The notes under the pieces: model-generated
Seen by the model: only the letters and a program-made list of their open reading frames with translations
What the model was told of the DNA's origin: nothing
Database searches by the model: none
Program-made: the position numbers and the translations under genes
Origin: Paenibacillus sp. PAMC 26794
GTDB taxonomy: Bacteria; Bacillota; Bacilli; Paenibacillales; Paenibacillaceae
Direction: 5' to 3'
DNA length: 64,000 nt
Assembly (NCBI RefSeq): GCF_000316035.1
Contig: NZ_ANHX01000009.1
Coordinates: 1-64,000 of the forward strand
Shown here: positions 54,258-63,680 of the stretch, piece by piece
Layout: every line of letters starts with the position of its first letter
Numbering within the stretch: the first letter of the stretch is position 1

Positions 54258-56003
54258 ATGATGAAGAGAACAAGAATAATAAAACTATTAACTGTATTTT
54301 TGATAGCGCTATCCATTTCATATCAAGTTGATGAGGGGAATTCTCAAGCCACTGCCGCTCCACAAACTCCATCTCAGGCATATGCACAGAAAATGGGTAA
54401 AGGCTGGAATGTATTCAATACCTATGACAGTTTTAGAACCGACGATCTCTCCCTGTCTGACGAAACCTCCTGGGGGCAGCCAAAAGTAACGCAAGAATTA
54501 ATATTATCAGCCAAAGCAAAAGGCTTTGATAGTATTCGGATTCCAATGACTGCCTATACAAGGTATACACTAGGTGCAGATGGACACTATGTAATCCATT
54601 CCGAATGGTTGGCCAAATATAAGCAAGTGGTTGATTGGGCCGTTGATGCAGACCTTTATGTGATGATCAACCTTCATCACGATTCCTGGACATGGCTTTC
54701 CAATTGGGATGGAAATAAGGCGTCAGAGGAATATAAAAGATATGTAGATCTCTGGACGCAGCTTGCTAATCATTTTAAGAATGAACCTGAGCGGGTCATG
54801 TTTGAGACAATGAATGAACCTTATTTTGAAAATGATACCGGAACCATCACCAAACAGGATAAATTGGATATGATCAATCAGGCTGCATATGATGTTATCC
54901 GCAGCTCTGGTGGAAATAATGCAACAAGAATGATTGTTCTTCCAACGTATTCTACAAGCGCAGATATGGATAAAGCCAACGCAGCCTATCATTTTATCGC
55001 GGGGCTGAACGATCCAAACTTGATCGCCACTGTGCATTTTTATAGTGACTGGGTCTTCAGCGGCAACTTGGGTAGAACGGGCTTTGATGAAAAGCTTTAC
55101 GATGGAGTTCAAGACACGCCAAGAAGCAATATAGACCAGATGTTTAACACATTAAATCATGCCTTAATTTCCAAGGGGATTGGAGTTGTCATTGGTGAAT
55201 ATGGCTGGTTATCCCCTGATGATGGCGCAGCGAAAATGCAGTCAGGTGAAAAACGGAAATATCTTGAATATCTGAACTACAAGGCATCCCAATATGGAGT
55301 TAGCTCACTGATATGGCCAGGTGCGTTTTGGAGGGTTCCACCCTTTGACTGGCATGATGAATATGGATCTACCATTCAAGCGGCTAATATGAAACAGCGT
55401 TCTTCCTATTCCACAGGTCTAAATGAAATCTATGTTAATCAACAAGCTGCAAACGATATCCAAATTCCGCTTACTCTCAATGGAAACAGCTTTAAGCACA
55501 TTATAGGAGTTAATACAAATGATTATTCGTTTAATGAAGCAACTGCAACACTTTCGATCTCCAAGGCTTTTATAAACGAGAAGTTTAATCAGGGCTCAAA
55601 TGGGACCATTGCTGATTTGGTTTTTGTATTCTCGCAAGGTGCTGACTGGCATCAGTTTATCATCAAATATTCGACACCTGTTTTTGGAACGTCTACAGGC
55701 ACAGTGACAGAAGGTATTCAAATTCCGGTTCAATTTAACGGCACAAACGTAAGACGTGCCTCACTCTTCGATTCATCTGGCAACCGATTAGGCAGCAATT
55801 CTTGGTTTCCATATATGATGTTTGGCGGTGAGTTTACAGCCGACTACAATGAAGGAACATTCAGCCTTCTGAAAGATGCTTTTAACGGCTCAGTTCCGGA
55901 CGGGCAAATTAAGCTCAGGATCGAATTTTACGATGGCCAGAGTATGAACTATTCCATTCAAAAAAGCGGAAATAATGTAACAGGTTTAGGTATCGTTTTC
56001 TAA
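54258..56003 (+). CDS. Secreted glycoside hydrolase family 5 endoglucanase
   Basis: It has 581 residues. A signal peptide (about 1-34, cut near ATAAP) is followed by a GH5 catalytic domain to about 395, with NLHHDSW near 124-130, the acid/base Glu in NEPYF near 178-182 and the nucleophile Glu in VIGEYGW near 308-314. Two beta-rich C-terminal modules follow (about 405-581), resembling carbohydrate-binding/Ig-like (X2/CBM46) modules. It should cut beta-1,4-glucan outside the cell. ATG 54258 follows AAGGGAAGGTGA. It is visibly AT-richer than its neighbours and splits the ypjA-ypjB order, a sign of transfer. Confidence 0.9.
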   Translation: MMKRTRIIKLLTVFLIALSISYQVDEGNSQATAAPQTPSQAYAQKMGKGWNVFNTYDSFRTDDLSLSDETSWGQPKVTQELILSAKAKGFDSIRIPMTAYTRYTLGADGHYVIHSEWLAKYKQVVDWAVDADLYVMINLHHDSWTWLSNWDGNKASEEYKRYVDLWTQLANHFKNEPERVMFETMNEPYFENDTGTITKQDKLDMINQAAYDVIRSSGGNNATRMIVLPTYSTSADMDKANAAYHFIAGLNDPNLIATVHFYSDWVFSGNLGRTGFDEKLYDGVQDTPRSNIDQMFNTLNHALISKGIGVVIGEYGWLSPDDGAAKMQSGEKRKYLEYLNYKASQYGVSSLIWPGAFWRVPPFDWHDEYGSTIQAANMKQRSSYSTGLNEIYVNQQAANDIQIPLTLNGNSFKHIIGVNTNDYSFNEATATLSISKAFINEKFNQGSNGTIADLVFVFSQGADWHQFIIKYSTPVFGTSTGTVTEGIQIPVQFNGTNVRRASLFDSSGNRLGSNSWFPYMMFGGEFTADYNEGTFSLLKDAFNGSVPDGQIKLRIEFYDGQSMNYSIQKSGNNVTGLGIVF

Positions 56004-56097
56004 ATGAACTGTCACAAGTCGAGTAGGGTACGGAATCGTCTTCTGCTTGTTCTAACGAACTGTCCCCCGCCATACATTGGTGGTGGGAGGGATGTCC

Positions 56098-56967
56098 ATG
56101 AGGAGAACGTTTGGGATCAAAACTGGCTTATTGGTGGTATCGTTCATGGCTCTGCTGCTTTGGACGAACTTAGCATATCGTGTATCCGCGCAAAGTGAAG
56201 CATTGAATTCGAATTCAGATCATCAAGTGTCCACAAGTAATTCAATTGCACAACTGAATGAGGAAGCAGCCATATTGTATCGTCAAGCGCTTGCGAACAA
56301 TATTGAAGAAGTACGAGGAAGCATTCTGCGTATCAGTAAAAGTCTGGAGCATATCTCCTTTGAGGGACAAACAACAGTCGAGGGCATTCACGCCTTGTCC
56401 GAAACCATAGTTGAAGTGAAACAAGCCGTTGTGAAGGTGAAAAATGACGATGCTTCTCTTCAGCAGTCCTCTGCCAAACTCAGACTTGCAGCAGATAGTC
56501 TCGCGAATCCAACCAAGCCTTTATGGCTTCAGTATTATAAAATCGTGAAAAACGATCTGGACGCTTTATCCGCTGCTACAAATCAAGGGCAAACTGCGGC
56601 CGTACTGGCAAACCGCTACACCGTTCTGGAGGAGCATTATGAGACAATTCGTGCTGCCGCATTGATTCGCCGAGAACCGTATGAGATTGCTCAGATGGAC
56701 GCTTGGTTATCTCATACCAAAGGGCTTACCGCTGCCAAGCAACCTGATCTGGCTCAATTAAAGAGCATGGTGGGCCATGGGGAGGAACTGGTGAACCAGT
56801 TATTTGGTCGCGAGAAGGACGAGAGTGCCTTTGTACCATTTGTACAGGGTCCGGATCGCAGGGCAGCCGGGTTGCTCATCAGTTCGGTCATTGTGGCAAC
56901 GCTTAGTTATGCCGGATACCGTAAATATCGTGCGCAGCAGCAAGATGTTTTTCCTTTTCGGCGCTAA
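56098..56967 (+). CDS. ypjB: YpjB-like sporulation protein
   Basis: It has 289 residues. A signal or anchor helix (about 6-24) is followed by a long helical extracytoplasmic region with some coiled-coil character and a second hydrophobic segment near the C-terminus (about 262-280). It belongs to the YpjB family, named from sporulation studies; mechanism unknown. ATG 56098 lies six bases after GGGAGGG; ATG 56092 is too close. Confidence 0.83.
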   Translation: MRRTFGIKTGLLVVSFMALLLWTNLAYRVSAQSEALNSNSDHQVSTSNSIAQLNEEAAILYRQALANNIEEVRGSILRISKSLEHISFEGQTTVEGIHALSETIVEVKQAVVKVKNDDASLQQSSAKLRLAADSLANPTKPLWLQYYKIVKNDLDALSAATNQGQTAAVLANRYTVLEEHYETIRAAALIRREPYEIAQMDAWLSHTKGLTAAKQPDLAQLKSMVGHGEELVNQLFGREKDESAFVPFVQGPDRRAAGLLISSVIVATLSYAGYRKYRAQQQDVFPFRR

Positions 56968-56996
56968 TCGCTTATGGACCTGATCTTCGTATATTT

Positions 56997-57058
56997 AAAA
57001 AAGACCTCTTTTCGCATAAACAGCCACGCTAACGGCTCTTCATGTGGAAAGAGGTCTT
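56997..57058 (-). terminator. Intrinsic terminator of ypjC (and possibly ypjB)
   Basis: AAGACCTCTTT pairs with AAAGAGGTCTT across a loop that holds a second GAGCC/GGCT hairpin. A six-base T tract follows on the minus strand; the plus-strand tract is weak. Confidence 0.82.
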
Positions 57059-57081
57059 CTTGCAGTTTCTGTATAGTTACA

Positions 57082-57951
57082 TCAACTTTCTTTGAATCCT
57101 TCGCCATGTACATCGTGAACATCGCTGATGATGACAAAAGCTCTCGGGTCAATGGAACGTACAATGGTCTGCAGTCGCCGGAACTCTTGCCTGGAGATCA
57201 CGCAGTAGGCCATGTGTTTGGCCTGTTTAGAGTACGCGCCAATAGCTGGAATGAGGGTGACGCCACGATCCATATCCCGTGTGATCTGGTCCGCAATCTC
57301 GGGTGCATGGTCACTAATGATCATAAATGCCCGGGCAGAATATGCACCTTCCTGAATAAAGTCGATGACTTTGGAGGCGATGAATACAGCTACAAGCGTA
57401 TACAGAATTTTTTCTTTGGGGATGTAGATGAGAGAAAGCCCGATAATGACGAAGTCGATGCCCAGTAATACTCGGCCCATACTCCATCCATACTTGCGGT
57501 TGAGAATACGGGCGATGATGTCTGAACCTCCCGTCGTTCCACCCCAACGAAATACGATGCCAAGACCGGCTCCAAGAGTGACACCTGCATATAGTGCTGC
57601 TAACAGTAAGTCATTCTCGGTATGTAATGGTTCAATCCAGCCCAGATGAATCAACTTCTCAAACAACCATAGAAAAACGGTCAATGCCCCGATTCCGATA
57701 CCCGTATAGATCATCTGTCTGCCGCCCAAAATTTTGAGCCCAATCAGAAAGAGGGGAACATTAAGAATCAAGGTTGTAAGTGAAGGTGAGATGCCGAAAG
57801 CGTAATTGATCAGCACCGTAACCCCGGTAAGGCCACCTTCCATAAGCTGGTTGGGGATAATGAAATAGAGAAGCCCAAAGGCATATAAGGCTGTACCCAG
57901 CACGATGGGAAGAACCAGTTTAAATTGAATCCAGGCTTTGGCAGTGCGCAT
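57082..57951 (-). CDS. YitT/DUF2179-family membrane protein (YpjC-like)
   Basis: It has 289 residues with five or six hydrophobic helices (to about 200) and a cytoplasmic C-terminal DUF2179 domain. GGTTGGSD near 143-150 is a family motif. ATG 57951 on the minus strand follows GCGAGGGAT; TTG 57990 is an upstream in-frame alternative. It faces ypjB and matches ypjC in B. subtilis order. Role unknown; a transporter has been suggested for the family. Confidence 0.85.
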   Translation of the reverse strand: MRTAKAWIQFKLVLPIVLGTALYAFGLLYFIIPNQLMEGGLTGVTVLINYAFGISPSLTTLILNVPLFLIGLKILGGRQMIYTGIGIGALTVFLWLFEKLIHLGWIEPLHTENDLLLAALYAGVTLGAGLGIVFRWGGTTGGSDIIARILNRKYGWSMGRVLLGIDFVIIGLSLIYIPKEKILYTLVAVFIASKVIDFIQEGAYSARAFMIISDHAPEIADQITRDMDRGVTLIPAIGAYSKQAKHMAYCVISRQEFRRLQTIVRSIDPRAFVIISDVHDVHGEGFKES

Positions 57952-58123
57952 AAGATCCCTCGCTGTAGATAAATTAGAATGAAGAAGCAATCATTCCCAT
58001 CTAGTATACCTGTTTATTGATTCTTTAAAAATGATTTGTCGTTGATGATGGTGGAAGTGAATCTAAATAACTGATATTATTAGGAACAAATACGACATCA
58101 TTTCAAAAGGAGAATCCGTTCTC

Positions 58124-58453
58124 ATGGAGAAAAGCATCGCAGAAATGCAGCGTGAGGTTGATCAGTATATCTCCCAGTTCAAGGAGGGGTATTTCAGTCC
58201 TCTGGCCATGTTGGCCCGGATGTCTGAAGAGGTTGGGGAGCTCGCCAGGGAAGTGAATCATGAATTCGGCGAGAAGCCGAAGAAATCTTCCGAAGCAGCC
58301 AATTCCATTGAACTTGAGCTTGGAGATATTTTATTTATCACGATTTGTTTTGCGAACTCACTGGGAATTGATCTGGCTGAGGCGCACGATAAAGTCATGC
58401 ATAAATTTAACACCCGCGATGCCAATCGGTGGACTCCCAAAAACACCGATTAG
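58124..58453 (+). CDS. MazG-like nucleotide pyrophosphohydrolase (YpjD-like)
   Basis: It has 109 residues. EEVGELAREVNHE (about 35-47) and ELELGDILF near 66-74 form the metal-binding EExxE ... ExxD pattern of MazG-type enzymes. It should cleave a nucleoside triphosphate to its monophosphate as a house-cleaning step. ATG 58124 follows AAAAGGAGA. It precedes a TPR gene and dapB. Confidence 0.9.
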   Translation: MEKSIAEMQREVDQYISQFKEGYFSPLAMLARMSEEVGELAREVNHEFGEKPKKSSEAANSIELELGDILFITICFANSLGIDLAEAHDKVMHKFNTRDANRWTPKNTD

Positions 58454-58503
58454 GCGTAGATTACATATGCTGTACCATCACCCGATCGGGGAGGGTCAGC
58501 TTA

Positions 58504-59028
58504 ATGATGAAACCGGAAGAATATATGCAGCAGGCTTACCGCTGTATATTGCAAAATGATTTTGAGCAGGCGATTCGTTGGTTCGAGTCAGCCATTCACG
58601 CTCATCCAAAACATGCGGAGTTATATTATCGCTGTTCCATTACACACGCCCGCAGCAAACATCTGGTTCCAGCGCTTGAATATGCGCGCAAGTCGGTTGA
58701 ATTGTCGCCAGGAACAGAAGAGTATATTTTACATCTGCAGACGTTGGAAGCAAAACAATTGACCTCCAGAGCGAAGTTGCTGTTGGAGCAGGCGGGTATT
58801 GCAACACAGGAGCGCTATGTGGAAGCGTCTACGCTTCTGCAAGAAGCGGTCAAACTTGATCCGCTCTCAGTGGAAGCTCATGTTATGCTTGCGCTGGCTT
58901 ACAGTGATTTGAATGAATTTGACTATGCAATTCAGGCGCTGCGTGAGGCAATTTTGCTGGACCCACAGAATGGGCAACTGCATCAGATGTTACAGGAAAT
59001 CAAGCAACGTATGAAATCCATTCAATAA
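58504..59028 (+). CDS. TPR repeat protein
   Basis: It has 174 residues with four or five tetratricopeptide repeats (e.g. AYRCILQNDFEQAIRWFESA near 11-30, and a clear one near 125-158). TPRs bind partner proteins; none is identified. ATG 58504 follows GGGGAGGGTC. It has no counterpart in the B. subtilis order at this site. Confidence 0.82.
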   Translation: MMKPEEYMQQAYRCILQNDFEQAIRWFESAIHAHPKHAELYYRCSITHARSKHLVPALEYARKSVELSPGTEEYILHLQTLEAKQLTSRAKLLLEQAGIATQERYVEASTLLQEAVKLDPLSVEAHVMLALAYSDLNEFDYAIQALREAILLDPQNGQLHQMLQEIKQRMKSIQ

Positions 59029-59108
59029 GAATTCATTTTGCAAAGATTTCTTTCGAGTTGAAATGGATTCTACGATATGATCCAACATAGCGAGGAGATG
59101 CAGTCAAT

Positions 59109-59912
59109 ATGAGTGAAGTAATCAGAGTTGCCGTGATCGGAGCGGCTGGCCGTATGGGCCGTGAAGTTGTGAAATTGGTACTTCAGGACCCGGAATTGGA
59201 GCTTGCAGCGGCTGTCAACCGCTCCGGAGCAGGAACGGATGCAGGAACCCTTGTTGGTTTGCCAGAGTGTGGGGTGCTGGTGACTGATGATATCGAAATG
59301 GCTTTTGCCGAGACAAAACCTCAGGTTATGGTTGATTTTACAGTGCCTCAATATGCTTTTACACATACCGAGATCGCGATCCGTCATGGAGTCAGACCTG
59401 TCATGGGTGTTACCGGCTTTACGCCGGAGCAGATTGAACAGTTGGACAAGCAATGCCAGGACAAAGGAATTGGAGGGCTTATTGCCCCTAACTTCTCGAT
59501 CGGTGCCATTTTGATGATGCGATTCGCAGCACAGGCTGCCAAACATATGCCAAATGTGGAGATTATCGAATATCACGGGGATCAGAAGCTGGATGCTCCT
59601 TCCGGAACAGCGATCAAAACTGCCGAACTGATTGCTGCCAATCGTGAAGAACTTCGTCAGGGTAACCCAAATGAGGAAGAAACCATTGAAGGATCTCGCG
59701 GCGGTTATTACAACGGCTTCCGAATTCACAGTGTACGATTGCCTGGCGTATTCGCGCAGCAGGAAGTTGTTTTCGGAGACTATGGACAGTCACTCAAAAT
59801 TCGGCATGACTCCTACGAGCGCGCAGGTTATATGCCTGGTGTTAAGATTGGTGTGCAAAAGGTTATGGAATATACAGGAATGATCTACGGATTTGACCAC
59901 TTTATCGACTAA
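59109..59912 (+). CDS. dapB: 4-hydroxy-tetrahydrodipicolinate reductase
   Basis: It has 267 residues. It reduces the cyclised product of DapA in lysine, peptidoglycan and dipicolinate synthesis. GAAGRMGR (about 11-18) binds the nucleotide; [15 protein letters not shown] (about 156-170) holds the catalytic His/Lys region. ATG 59109 follows GAGGAGATG. It is followed closely by mgsA. Confidence 0.97.
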   Translation: MSEVIRVAVIGAAGRMGREVVKLVLQDPELELAAAVNRSGAGTDAGTLVGLPECGVLVTDDIEMAFAETKPQVMVDFTVPQYAFTHTEIAIRHGVRPVMGVTGFTPEQIEQLDKQCQDKGIGGLIAPNFSIGAILMMRFAAQAAKHMPNVEIIEYHGDQKLDAPSGTAIKTAELIAANREELRQGNPNEEETIEGSRGGYYNGFRIHSVRLPGVFAQQEVVFGDYGQSLKIRHDSYERAGYMPGVKIGVQKVMEYTGMIYGFDHFID

Positions 59913-59923
59913 AGGAGATTGTC

Positions 59924-60364
59924 ATGTTGAAAATAGCATTTATCGCCCATGATCGTAAAAAAGAAGAGATGGTTAACTTCGTGACGGCATATGAGCCTGT
60001 TTTTACGGACCATCAATTATATTCTACAGGAACAACAGGCCTTCGTATTATGGAAGGCACGTCGCTGAAGATTCATCGATTCGAATCAGGCCCACTGGGC
60101 GGAGATCAGCAGATTGGAGCTTTGGTTGCGCAAAATGAGATGGATCTGATTATTTTCCTGCGTGATCCACTGATGGCACAACCTCACGAGCCGGATATTA
60201 ATGCGTTGTTGCGTCTTTGTGATGTGCAGGGAATTCCACTTGCCACCAATATCGCAACCGCTGAGATTCTGGTTAAAGCTCTGGATCGTGGTGATTTTGC
60301 CTGGAGAGAGCTGGTACATAAATACAAGCCGGAGGCTGGATTGAATTCGGGTGATTCCGAATGA
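59924..60364 (+). CDS. mgsA: Methylglyoxal synthase
   Basis: It has 146 residues. It converts dihydroxyacetone phosphate to methylglyoxal. AHDRKKEEM near 8-16, TGTTG near 36-40 and [12 protein letters not shown] near 55-66 with the catalytic Asp are family motifs. ATG 59924 follows AAAGGAGA. It overlaps bshB1 by four bases (ATGA). Confidence 0.95.
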   Translation: MLKIAFIAHDRKKEEMVNFVTAYEPVFTDHQLYSTGTTGLRIMEGTSLKIHRFESGPLGGDQQIGALVAQNEMDLIIFLRDPLMAQPHEPDINALLRLCDVQGIPLATNIATAEILVKALDRGDFAWRELVHKYKPEAGLNSGDSE

Positions 60365-61059
60365 GTCTGGATATTCTCATCTTTGGAGCACATGCAGACG
60401 ACGCGGAGATTGGTATGGGTGGAACGATTGCCAAACATACCGCTGCTGGCTTGAAAGTAGGCGTGTGTGATCTGACTCGTGCTGAGATGTCTTCCAACGG
60501 AACAGTAGAGAGCAGAACCGAGGAAGCGGAGCAAGCCTCCCGCGTCCTCGGTCTTTCGTGTCGAACGAATCTGGGGCTTCCTGATCGTGGCTTATATCTT
60601 ACTCCTGAACATGTACAGGCGGTGACGGCTGAGATACGACGTCATGCCCCTCGGATGGTGTTTGCTCCGTATTGGGAAGATCGTCATCCGGATCATGTCA
60701 ATTGCAGTAAGCTTGTGCAGGAGGCTGTATTTAACGCCAAGCTTCGCAACTACATGCCGGACATGCCTGCCGTGCAGGTGAAGGAACTTTATTTTTACTT
60801 TATTAATGACATCGGGCCTACGGATTTGATTGTCGATATTACGGAACACTATGAGCAAAAAGAAGCATCATTGCTCTCTTATCGTTCCCAATTCGAAGTG
60901 GGAGACGGAGCGGTCTCGACGCCATTGAATCAAGGGTATATTGAACGTGTAAGAGCCCGTGATTCCTTGCTCGGACAACGCAGTCTCATCCCGTTTGCAG
61001 AAGGTTTTGCTACAATTACACCTTACGTGGTTCATCAATTTGGCTCAGGTGCCCAATAA
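60361..61059 (+). CDS. bshB1: Bacillithiol biosynthesis deacetylase BshB1
   Basis: It has 232 residues, a LmbE-type zinc deacetylase. [12 protein letters not shown] (about 10-21) supplies metal ligands and the catalytic Asp; HPDH near 108-111 supplies the last His. It removes the acetyl group from GlcNAc-malate. It lies before bshA, the preceding enzyme of the pathway. Confidence 0.94.
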   Translation: MSLDILIFGAHADDAEIGMGGTIAKHTAAGLKVGVCDLTRAEMSSNGTVESRTEEAEQASRVLGLSCRTNLGLPDRGLYLTPEHVQAVTAEIRRHAPRMVFAPYWEDRHPDHVNCSKLVQEAVFNAKLRNYMPDMPAVQVKELYFYFINDIGPTDLIVDITEHYEQKEASLLSYRSQFEVGDGAVSTPLNQGYIERVRARDSLLGQRSLIPFAEGFATITPYVVHQFGSGAQ

Positions 61060-61080
61060 ACGATTTCACATTTTACGTTT

Positions 61081-61101
61081 AATGAAACGAAGGGTTTCAT
61101 T
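61081..61101 (+). other. Perfect dyad between bshB1 and bshA
   Basis: AATGAAAC (61081-61088), loop GAAGG, GTTTCATT (61094-61101). It may be a weak terminator or an operator; no long T tract follows. Confidence 0.45.
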
Positions 61102-61158
61102 ATTCCATTGCATTATATCAACCTGCATGAAGCGGGAGATCAAAGGAGCGTCCACAGG

Positions 61159-62319
61159 ATGGATAAAAAGCTAAAAATCGGCATCACCTGTTATCCGTCC
61201 CTCGGCGGGTCTGGCGTTGTCGCAACGGAACTGGGCAAATTACTTGCCGAACAGGGGCATCAGGTTCATTTTATTGCCAACAGTATCCCGTTCAGACTGG
61301 GTACGTTCCAGAAGAATATTTTTTATCACGAAGTTGAAGTCAATGATTATTATGTTTTTCGTTACCCTCCGTATGACCTGTCACTGGCAACAAAGATGGC
61401 TCAGGTGGCTAAGTCACAGCAGCTCGATCTACTGCATGTTCACTATGCCGTGCCACACGCAGTATGTGCCTTTCTTGCGAAACAAATGGTAGGGGATGGC
61501 CTTAAAGTAGTTACCACGTTACATGGAACGGATATTACGGTTCTGGCTCAGGATGAATCTCTGAAGGATCTGATCCGTCTAGCCATTAATGAAAGTGACG
61601 CGGTTACTGCCGTATCACAAGATTTGATTCGAGAAACAGTCGAACTGCTGGATATTCAGCGCCCAATCGATCTAACCTATAATTTTATTGACAAACGAAT
61701 ATATTATCCGCGGGATGCTGCCAGTCTGCGAAGAGACTTTGCTGCGCCCGACGAAAAAATATTAATGCACATCTCCAATTTCCGACCGGTGAAGAGAACT
61801 CAGGATGTGGTAGAGGTCTTCCGTCAGGTACAGGAGCAGGTTCCTGCCAAACTGTTATTTGTTGGTGAAGGACCTGATTTGCCGAAGATGCAATGGAAAA
61901 TTAATGATCTCGGGTTGAATGATAAAGTTCATTTCCTTGGCAAACAGGATGACATTGCTCAGGTCATTTCCATGGCAGACGTGTTGATGCTTCCATCGGA
62001 GAAGGAAAGTTTCGGACTTGTGGCGCTCGAAGCAATGGCTTGTGGCGTACCCACAATCGGTTCACAGGCCGGAGGAATTCCGGAACTGGTCTTACATGGT
62101 AAGACGGGTTATTTATCCGCGATCGGGGATACACAATCCATGGCCGAGAACACCATCCGTTTGTTGACGGACGAACGTTTGGCGGCTGAGTTCAGGGAAG
62201 CATGTCTTCAGCGCGCGCATCACGACTTTTGCAATGATGCTATTCGGCATGAATATGAACAGATATATTACCGGGTGTTGGGAAGGGAAGTTCCGAATCT
62301 GAAGCCGGTTTGCGGTTAA
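61159..62319 (+). CDS. bshA: Bacillithiol synthase step 1 glycosyltransferase BshA
   Basis: It has 386 residues, a GT-B fold (GT4) enzyme joining UDP-GlcNAc and L-malate. GGSGVVATELGK (about 16-27) binds the nucleotide sugar, and ESFGLVALEAMACG (about 278-291) is the C-terminal donor motif. ATG 61159 follows AAAGGAGCG. Next to bshB1 as in Bacillus; bshC is not in the window. Confidence 0.95.
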   Translation: MDKKLKIGITCYPSLGGSGVVATELGKLLAEQGHQVHFIANSIPFRLGTFQKNIFYHEVEVNDYYVFRYPPYDLSLATKMAQVAKSQQLDLLHVHYAVPHAVCAFLAKQMVGDGLKVVTTLHGTDITVLAQDESLKDLIRLAINESDAVTAVSQDLIRETVELLDIQRPIDLTYNFIDKRIYYPRDAASLRRDFAAPDEKILMHISNFRPVKRTQDVVEVFRQVQEQVPAKLLFVGEGPDLPKMQWKINDLGLNDKVHFLGKQDDIAQVISMADVLMLPSEKESFGLVALEAMACGVPTIGSQAGGIPELVLHGKTGYLSAIGDTQSMAENTIRLLTDERLAAEFREACLQRAHHDFCNDAIRHEYEQIYYRVLGREVPNLKPVCG

Positions 62320-62378
62320 TCATTTCTTTGACGAAATCATACTGTGCATACCACAACTGGCAAGAAAAGAGGTGATAT

Positions 62379-63680
62379 GTGGTGGTTCAATGGACACAGG
62401 TAGATCGTGAAATGGCAATGCAAAGTGAGAATGTACTCACAACATTAAACAAACATGGCTACAAGGCATATTGGGTGGGTGGTTGCGTTCGTGACGAATT
62501 GCTGGAACGAGTTGTAGACGATATGGATATCACGACATCTGCTTCTCCTCAGCAAGTCATGGAACGGTTTGATGATTGTATTCCTACAGGTTTGCAACAC
62601 GGTACGGTTACCGTTCGTTCAGGCGGTTATTACTTTGAAGTTACCACATTTCGAACAGAATCCGAATATCAGGATAACCGCAGACCTGCTGCGGTTCAAT
62701 TTGTTCAGGATATCAAGGAAGACTTACAGCGGCGCGACTTCACGATGAACGCTCTTGCTATGGACGTCACTGGGACAATCGTTGACCCGTTCGGTGGACA
62801 GGCAGATATCAAGGAAGAGCGAGTCAGATGTGTGGGTTCTGCGATGGAACGATTTGGTGAAGATGCACTGCGGATGCTCCGCTGTGTCCGGTTTGCTTCC
62901 GTATTTGATTTCAAAATTGCCCATAACACGTGGAAGGGTCTTGTAAGGCAGAAAGACCTGCTTCAACATATAGCAATGGAACGGGTACGTACCGAGATGG
63001 TAAAAATGATGTCTGGACCGCATCCTTTAAGAGGGTTGGAGCTGTTATACAGAAGTGATTCCCTTGCGCATATCAAAGCGCCGGTAAGCTCGACCCGATT
63101 TAACAAGATGTTGTTATCCAATTTGGAACAATTGTCAGGTCAGCATGTGTTGCTTCGTTGGTCACTCATCCTGATTGCTGGCGGTTATAGCAAGGATGAA
63201 GCAGATGTATTATTACGTCAGTGGACATTCTCCAATGAACATCGTTCTCGTATAACAGGGGTCCTTCAGGTGGAACAGTTGATTCATACTTCCGTGCAGG
63301 AGCCGAAGGATACGGTCAGTCTCCGTTCCGATTGGATCGTTACTGTTCTGGCTTGTGGCGTTCAGGCGGCGGATGATTGGCTTCGAATACAGTCTACACT
63401 GCCAGCAGGATGGCGGAATCAGTCCGAACAGGCAGAAATACAGGTTGTTTTGGTTCAAGAGCTTGCAGGCGAATGGAGTCAATCGATCCCTGTGCATGAC
63501 TTGAAAGAGTTGGATATTACAGGGGAACAAGTGTTACAAATGGTGCAGCGCAAAGGCGGGCCTTGGCTGGGGCAACTAATGAAACATTTGTTACGAGAAA
63601 CGGCGATTGGAACGATAGCGAATCAGCATGAAGCACTAAGTGCAGAAGTGAAGCGGGTGGTTCAAGATGACCAAACATGA
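62379..63680 (+). CDS. cca: CCA tRNA nucleotidyltransferase
   Basis: It has 433 residues. GGCVRDELLERVVDDMDI (about 31-48) is the nucleotidyltransferase signature with the two metal-binding Asp; DFTMNALAMD near 119-128 and the following RNA-binding domain are typical of class II enzymes. It adds or repairs the CCA end of tRNA. GTG 62379 (or GTG 62382) follows AAAGAGGTGAT. It overlaps birA by 14 bases. Confidence 0.94.
   Translation: MVVQWTQVDREMAMQSENVLTTLNKHGYKAYWVGGCVRDELLERVVDDMDITTSASPQQVMERFDDCIPTGLQHGTVTVRSGGYYFEVTTFRTESEYQDNRRPAAVQFVQDIKEDLQRRDFTMNALAMDVTGTIVDPFGGQADIKEERVRCVGSAMERFGEDALRMLRCVRFASVFDFKIAHNTWKGLVRQKDLLQHIAMERVRTEMVKMMSGPHPLRGLELLYRSDSLAHIKAPVSSTRFNKMLLSNLEQLSGQHVLLRWSLILIAGGYSKDEADVLLRQWTFSNEHRSRITGVLQVEQLIHTSVQEPKDTVSLRSDWIVTVLACGVQAADDWLRIQSTLPAGWRNQSEQAEIQVVLVQELAGEWSQSIPVHDLKELDITGEQVLQMVQRKGGPWLGQLMKHLLRETAIGTIANQHEALSAEVKRVVQDDQT

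Noticed and set aside
56974..57468. 164-residue plus-strand frame opposite ypjC
   Set aside because: It starts inside the ypjC terminator and is antisense to a conserved membrane protein.
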